This document shows, piece after piece, positions 32,595-36,184 of a DNA stretch of 36,184 nt. The position numbers and the translations under genes are program-made. Source of the stretch: an uncultured Clostridia bacterium (GTDB lineage: Bacteria > Bacillota > Clostridia > Oscillospirales > Ruminococcaceae); the NCBI GenBank assembly GCA_947628655.1, contig CANRAS010000021.1, forward strand, positions 1 through 36,184, in the 5' to 3' direction. The notes under the pieces are model-generated. The model was not told the origin of the DNA and ran no database searches. It worked only from the letters and a program-made list of their open reading frames with translations. The stretch's first letter is position 1. Each line of letters opens with the position of its first letter.

Positions 32595-34508
32595 ATGAAA
32601 AAGAAATTTTTGGCGGTATTGCTGGCGGGAGTGCTGACGGTCGGCACGGCAGGGGTACCGCAGTTCGCGCTGACGGCGCGTGCGGAAACTACGGACAGCG
32701 AACCCAAAACTGTAAAAAGCACGGACGGAAAGTGGGAATACTATGTTGACTCAGATACTGGTACTGTAAGTATCAGCAAATACCTAGGCACTGAAAAAGC
32801 TGTTGATATTCCTGCTGAACTCGACGATAAAACTGTTACAGCCGTGAATAAAGGGGCTTTTAATTCTGACATTACAAGCATAACAATTTCTAACAATATT
32901 AAAGATATATCTTTTGATACAACAACTAGTTCGCTTGAAGAAATAATTGTTGCTGAAAAGAATGAAAGCTATTCAGCTAAAGATGGTGTGTTGTTTAATT
33001 TTGATAAAACAGCCTTAGTCAAATATCCGCCTGCAAAAGAGGGCACAGCATATAATGTTCCGAACGGGACTACATCTATATTGACGAACGCTTTCTATGG
33101 GTGCAAAAACCTTGAAAGCGTAACAGTTCCGTCAAGTGTTACAGAGCTGAGAGAGGTTTTCGGCGGGGATTGCTCTCTTAAAGAAGTAAAAGTTGATGAA
33201 GAGAACGCAAATTATTATTCTGAAGACGGCGTTGTGTTTGAGGATAAACCATTGCTAAGAGAAATAGGTTTATTATATTACCCGCCCCAAAAAGCAGATA
33301 CAACATATGTAATTCCTGATGGTGTCTACTATATAGTTGGCGGTGTATTTGAATATTGCGATAACCTTACAAGCGTAACTATTCCTACCAGCGTTTGCAA
33401 AATAGGCGAGGGTTTCTTTGAAGATACTGAAAACATTTCATTAATATACGAAGGCACTAAAGAACAATTTGGTAAAATAGGCCTCGGCAAAGGTCCATTA
33501 TCAGAACTTGATGATTTTGACGACCTTCCGGTAACCTTTGCCGGCAGTACAACCGCCACATTTGTAGATTATAATGATGAGGCAAGCGGAATTTGTGTTT
33601 CTGTAAACAAGGACGAGTTCACAGAAGAAGTCAAGCTCGTTGTAACGCCCGTTGACGAATACACAAACGGCACAAACACTTTTGCTTATGACATTCAGTT
33701 TGTAAGTGCAGCCGACCCCGCAAAGAGAATTTACCCCGAAGACGCATGGGTGAAATTCCCTATTCCCGATGCGCTTGCAAACTATGCCACTGTAAATATT
33801 TATCAGCTTGACAGCGAACTTCCTCCTATTGATATGAAGTTTGAATTTGAAACTGACAAGCAAGGAAACCGGTTCTTCTATTTCGGTACAGACTACTTGA
33901 CCGGTTACATGATTGAGGGCGATAAACTCTCCGGCGGTTCAAGTTCGAGCAGTTCAAGCAGTTCAAGTTCAAGCGGTTCAACCACAACCACACCCCCCGA
34001 ACCCACCGAATACACGGACGATGAAAACGAAACAGGCGTGACGGCTAGCGCGGACGAGGGCGTTCTCCCCGACGGCGCGGAACTTGTCGTTACTCCCGTG
34101 ACTTCCGAAACGAGCGACAGCGAATTTACATACGACATCAGCTTTAAGGGCGCGGACGGAAAAGAAGTTCAGCCGAAAGGCAATGTGACTGTTAAAGTTC
34201 CCGTTCCCGAAAAGTTCAAGGACGCTGAAAAAATCTACGTTTACCGCGCCGAAACCGACGGCACATACACCGATATGAAAGCCGAAATCAAGGACGGTTT
34301 TGTGGTATTCACAACAAATCACTTCAGCAAATATGTGTTGACTACCGAAGAAATCAAGGCAGAAACTCCCGCTCCCGAAACTCCTAAGCCCACAGACACT
34401 ACCCCCGCCGACACCACAACGAACCCGAACACGGGCGTTGCGGTTGCATTGATACCCGCGATACTCGCGGGCGCGGTCGTAATTGTATCGGCTAAAAAGA
34501 GGAAGTAA
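32595..34508 (+). CDS. BspA-like leucine-rich-repeat cell-wall surface protein (NPNTG sorting signal)
   Basis: From the ATG at 32595 (GGAGG 9 nt upstream) this is a 637-residue exported protein. It has a signal peptide with probable cleavage after ARA (residue 30). BspA-type LRR_5 repeats follow (about 55-290, e.g. NAFYGCKNLESVTVPSSV and GVFEYCDNLTSVTIPTSV). Two related beta-domains (about 320-435 and 470-580) are separated by a poly-Ser linker, and a Thr/Pro-rich stalk leads to a sortase-type end: NPNTG (610-614), a hydrophobic helix and KKRK. It is probably anchored to the wall by a sortase. The LRR-coding part (about 32740-33600) is clearly more AT-rich than the rest, a sign of domain acquisition. 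Confidence 0.85.
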   Translation: MKKKFLAVLLAGVLTVGTAGVPQFALTARAETTDSEPKTVKSTDGKWEYYVDSDTGTVSISKYLGTEKAVDIPAELDDKTVTAVNKGAFNSDITSITISNNIKDISFDTTTSSLEEIIVAEKNESYSAKDGVLFNFDKTALVKYPPAKEGTAYNVPNGTTSILTNAFYGCKNLESVTVPSSVTELREVFGGDCSLKEVKVDEENANYYSEDGVVFEDKPLLREIGLLYYPPQKADTTYVIPDGVYYIVGGVFEYCDNLTSVTIPTSVCKIGEGFFEDTENISLIYEGTKEQFGKIGLGKGPLSELDDFDDLPVTFAGSTTATFVDYNDEASGICVSVNKDEFTEEVKLVVTPVDEYTNGTNTFAYDIQFVSAADPAKRIYPEDAWVKFPIPDALANYATVNIYQLDSELPPIDMKFEFETDKQGNRFFYFGTDYLTGYMIEGDKLSGGSSSSSSSSSSSSGSTTTTPPEPTEYTDDENETGVTASADEGVLPDGAELVVTPVTSETSDSEFTYDISFKGADGKEVQPKGNVTVKVPVPEKFKDAEKIYVYRAETDGTYTDMKAEIKDGFVVFTTNHFSKYVLTTEEIKAETPAPETPKPTDTTPADTTTNPNTGVAVALIPAILAGAVVIVSAKKRK

Positions 34509-34523
34509 TTCCACCTATAAATT

Positions 34524-34545
34524 ATCCCCCGCCGCGGCGGGGGAT
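34524..34545 (+). terminator. Hairpin terminator after the LRR gene
   Basis: ATCCCCCGCC-GC-GGCGGGGGAT palindrome followed by TTAAATATTTT, so a weak T-tract. Confidence 0.65.
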
Positions 34546-34657
34546 TTAAATATTTTATCGGCTCGCTTACTTCTTGCCACTTACCTCTTCACGTTCAACC
34601 CCGCGACCCAAAGAACTAACTACTATTCTCTATTCTCTAATCTCTATAAAACTAACA

Positions 34658-34691
34658 GCAATCCCCTTGAACGACTGCTCAAAGGGATTGC
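34658..34691 (-). terminator. Terminator of the SASP gene
   Basis: GCAATCCCTTTGA / TCAAGGGGATTGC (minus-strand reading, one G-U) then TGTTAGTTTTATAG. It lies 27 nt past the stop codon. Confidence 0.7.
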
Positions 34692-34717
34692 CCTGTGAAT
34701 GATTGACTTTTACGAGA

Positions 34718-34894
34718 TTACTTAGCGCTCTGCTCGTAAGACTCAATCATTTTCTTTACCATCTGACCGCCGATGGAACCTGCCTGCTTAGCAGTAAGGT
34801 CGCCGTTGTAGCCCTGATTGAGGTTTACGCCGACTTCGTTAGCTGCCTGCATCTTGATGTTGTTAAGATTAGCTTTAGCCTGTTTACTGGACAT
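34718..34894 (-). CDS. Alpha/beta-type small acid-soluble spore protein
   Basis: This gene encodes 58 residues on the minus strand, starting MSSKQAKANLNNIKMQAANE. It shows the alpha/beta SASP core: a short helix, EVGVNLNQGYNGDLTAKQAGSIGG (about 20-43) and the C-terminal helix MVKKMIESYE. These proteins coat DNA in the dormant spore and protect it from UV and heat. AAGGAG lies 8 nt before the ATG. Expression is expected in the forespore under sigma-G, but I could not identify a confident sigma-G promoter. It indicates a spore-forming host or a recent descendant of one. Confidence 0.93.
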   Translation of the reverse strand: MSSKQAKANLNNIKMQAANEVGVNLNQGYNGDLTAKQAGSIGGQMVKKMIESYEQSAK

Positions 34895-34917
34895 ATCAAT
34901 TTCTCCTTGTTCAATTC

Positions 34918-34964
34918 AATAATAGCAAAGGTGAAATAATTTCAAGTGCCTTTGCGCTATTATT
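34918..34964. promoter_or_regulatory. Inverted repeat between SASP and rubrerythrin genes
   Basis: AATAATAGC (34918-34926) pairs with GCTATTATT (34956-34964), extended by AAAGG/CCTTT. A second near-palindrome, TGAAATAATTTCA (34932-34944), lies in the centre. It sits 24 nt upstream of the SASP start codon. It could be an operator for either divergent gene or the 5' hairpin of the SASP mRNA. Confidence 0.5.
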
Positions 34965-35103
34965 ATTTTCAGCACGGTGAAAATTATTAAAGGTAATTGT
35001 TGACGTAATATCCGTTATTTGTTTTTTAAATTTATGCGTTTGTATATATTTGTAAAATTCGCCCATAATAACAAAACAAAATCATAATTTGAAAGGAGCA
35101 ATT

Positions 35104-35760
35104 ATGGCGCAGTTTAAATGTAAAGTCTGCGGGGCGGTTTTTGACGCTCCGAACCACGCGGAGGCGGTTTGCCCCGTGTGCGGTGTCAGCGGTGAACAGA
35201 TAGAGGAACTTCACGGCGACCACCAGAACAAATACGCGGGTACGCGTACCGAACGCAATCTTGAGGCGGCGTTCGCGGGGGAAAGTCAGGCGCGGAACAA
35301 ATACACGTTCTTTGCCGCCAAAGCAAAACAGGACGGTTTCGAGCAGATAGCGCAGATTTTTATGACCACCGCCGAAAACGAAAAGGAACACGCGGAAATC
35401 TGGTTCAAGGAATTGGGCGGGATCGGCACTACGGGGCAAAATCTTCTTGCCGCCGCCGAAAGCGAGAACTTCGAGTGGACGAATATGTATGACGAGTACG
35501 CGAAAGTCGCCGAAGAGGAGGGCTTTGCCGAACTCGCAAAAAAATTCCGCCTTGTAGCCGAAATTGAAAAGCACCACGAGGAACGTTTCCGCGCACTTCT
35601 GCAAAATGTTGAAATGCAGGAAGTGTTCAAGAAAAGCGAGGTGAAAGTTTGGGAGTGCAGAAACTGCGGACACATAGTTGTCGGCACGAACGCCCCCGAA
35701 CAATGCCCTGTCTGCGGAAAACCGCAAAGCTACTTCCAAATCGCCCCCGAAAACTATTGA
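35104..35760 (+). CDS. rbr: Rubrerythrin with rubredoxin-like domains at both ends
   Basis: From the ATG at 35104 (GAAAGGAG upstream) this is a 218-residue cytoplasmic non-haem iron protein that reduces hydrogen peroxide in anaerobes. Order: an N-terminal rubredoxin-like knuckle with CKVCG and CPVCG (about 6-31), a ferritin-like four-helix di-iron domain (about 45-165, with [24 protein letters not shown] and [10 protein letters not shown] supplying Glu/His ligands), and a C-terminal rubredoxin with CRNCG and CPVCG (about 182-205). The second rubredoxin-like end distinguishes it from classical rubrerythrin, which has only the C-terminal one. A CATAAT at 35064-35069 may be the -10. Confidence 0.93.
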   Translation: MAQFKCKVCGAVFDAPNHAEAVCPVCGVSGEQIEELHGDHQNKYAGTRTERNLEAAFAGESQARNKYTFFAAKAKQDGFEQIAQIFMTTAENEKEHAEIWFKELGGIGTTGQNLLAAAESENFEWTNMYDEYAKVAEEEGFAELAKKFRLVAEIEKHHEERFRALLQNVEMQEVFKKSEVKVWECRNCGHIVVGTNAPEQCPVCGKPQSYFQIAPENY

Positions 35761-35835
35761 CAAAAAGCAGAGCGGTAATATATAACTATACGGAGCGTTT
35801 CCTCCCGCAGGCGGGAAATGCCGAACACTAATTCG

Positions 35836-35875
35836 CCCTTTCCCCGTCTAAGGCGGGGAAAGGGTTTGTTGCTTT
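35836..35875 (+). terminator. Terminator after rubrerythrin
   Basis: CCCTTTCCCCG / CGGGGAAAGGG stem followed by TTTGTTGCTTT. Confidence 0.75.
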
Positions 35876-35883
35876 GCACACCA

Positions 35884-36055
35884 GCCCGCGTTTTGCGCGG
35901 AGCGCAAAACAACGGCGCGACAGCGCCGTTAATTCGCCGTCAGGCGAATTGCGGGCGGTCGGGCAACAGGCGGTACACGGTCGGCGCAGGTGCGTTAATA
36001 CGTTTGGCGGTCGGCTAACGCGGGATAAGTGAAAGGGGCGCTTGAATTGAGCCAC
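35884..36055 (+). repeat. Dispersed ~172-bp cloverleaf repeat, copy 3
   Basis: The 73-nt cloverleaf is 35884-35956. Stems are identical to copies 1 and 2, with loops GGA, GACA and GTCA. The tail ends TTGAATTGAGCCAC and is more diverged than the stem region. It lies just after the rubrerythrin terminator. Confidence 0.9.
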
Positions 36056-36117
36056 CCGAACGCGCGGTTACAACGGGTTTTGTGGCTTTGGGTTTATGGT
36101 TCGTGACGTGGCTTTTG

Positions 36118-36148
36118 GCGCGCGGAATGTCACCGGCATTCCGCGCGC
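36118..36148. other. 12-bp perfect hairpin near window end
   Basis: GCGCGCGGAATG-(7 nt)-CATTCCGCGCGC. No T-run follows, so it is not a standard terminator. The rest of 36056-36184 shows no gene. Confidence 0.6.
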
Positions 36149-36184
36149 GGAGAGGTTGCTTTAAACCGACCGTTCCGCGCACTT

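Overview
The window looks like a chromosomal segment of a spore-forming anaerobic Clostridia (Bacillota), probably an uncultured Oscillospirales-like gut bacterium. The reasons are the SRP RNA-dnaX-ybaB order, an alpha/beta small acid-soluble spore protein, a GGGtGRT-family protein beside an Fe-S scaffold-like protein, ATP-dependent PEP carboxykinase, rubrerythrin, Firmicutes-type promoters (TTGACA-17-TATAAT) and strong purine-rich ribosome binding sites with some TTG/GTG starts. The taxonomic call is inference. I see no tRNA or rRNA gene, phage, transposase or CRISPR array.

Layout. 1-1050: GC-rich non-coding tandem repeat. 1059-5400 (minus strand): SRP RNA, dnaX, ybaB, comEC. 5606-14191 (plus): a terminator and consensus promoter, then one long operon of an MBOAT acyltransferase, a membrane-anchored DHHW N-terminal protein, three tandem paralogous DHHW lipoproteins, an FkbH-like acyl loader, an acyl carrier protein and a YugP-type zinc peptidase. 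14343-16567: hibernation factor, an unknown protein and a WYL regulator with an inverted repeat upstream. 16659-18792: Fe-S scaffold-like protein and GGGtGRT protein with a long structured leader. 18814-20418 (minus): pckA. 21012-25565: aldo/keto reductase with ferredoxin-like tail, small membrane protein, purD, rRNA methyltransferase. 25808-29459: transglutaminase-like membrane protein and DUF58 protein separated by a 100-bp tandem repeat. 29460-30130: a 171-bp tandem repeat. 30328-34508: pgi, a small P-loop protein, and a cell-wall LRR protein behind a riboswitch-like attenuator. 34718-35760: divergent SASP (minus) and rubrerythrin (plus). 35761-36184: intergenic repeats.

The most interesting system is the 5751-13416 operon. 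Its parts match the D-alanylation (Dlt) logic one for one: acyl loader, carrier protein, MBOAT channel/transferase, extracellular SGNH/DltD-like acceptor enzyme. Here the loader is an FkbH-like protein, a family known to load glyceryl from 1,3-bisphosphoglycerate onto ACPs. I infer a pathway that decorates a cell-surface polymer with a glyceryl-like acyl group. The DHHW protein is split, with its N-terminal half on a separate membrane protein and its catalytic half present as three lipoproteins. The first of these has lost the catalytic Asp-Ser (Glu-Ala instead).

The second notable signal is a dispersed ~172-bp intergenic repeat (three copies). Its first 73 nt fold as an exact four-way junction: three perfect hairpins and a closing stem with no unpaired base between helices. 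Stems are identical in all copies while the loops vary. One copy sits between two identical 95-bp direct repeats that begin inside the purD stop region.
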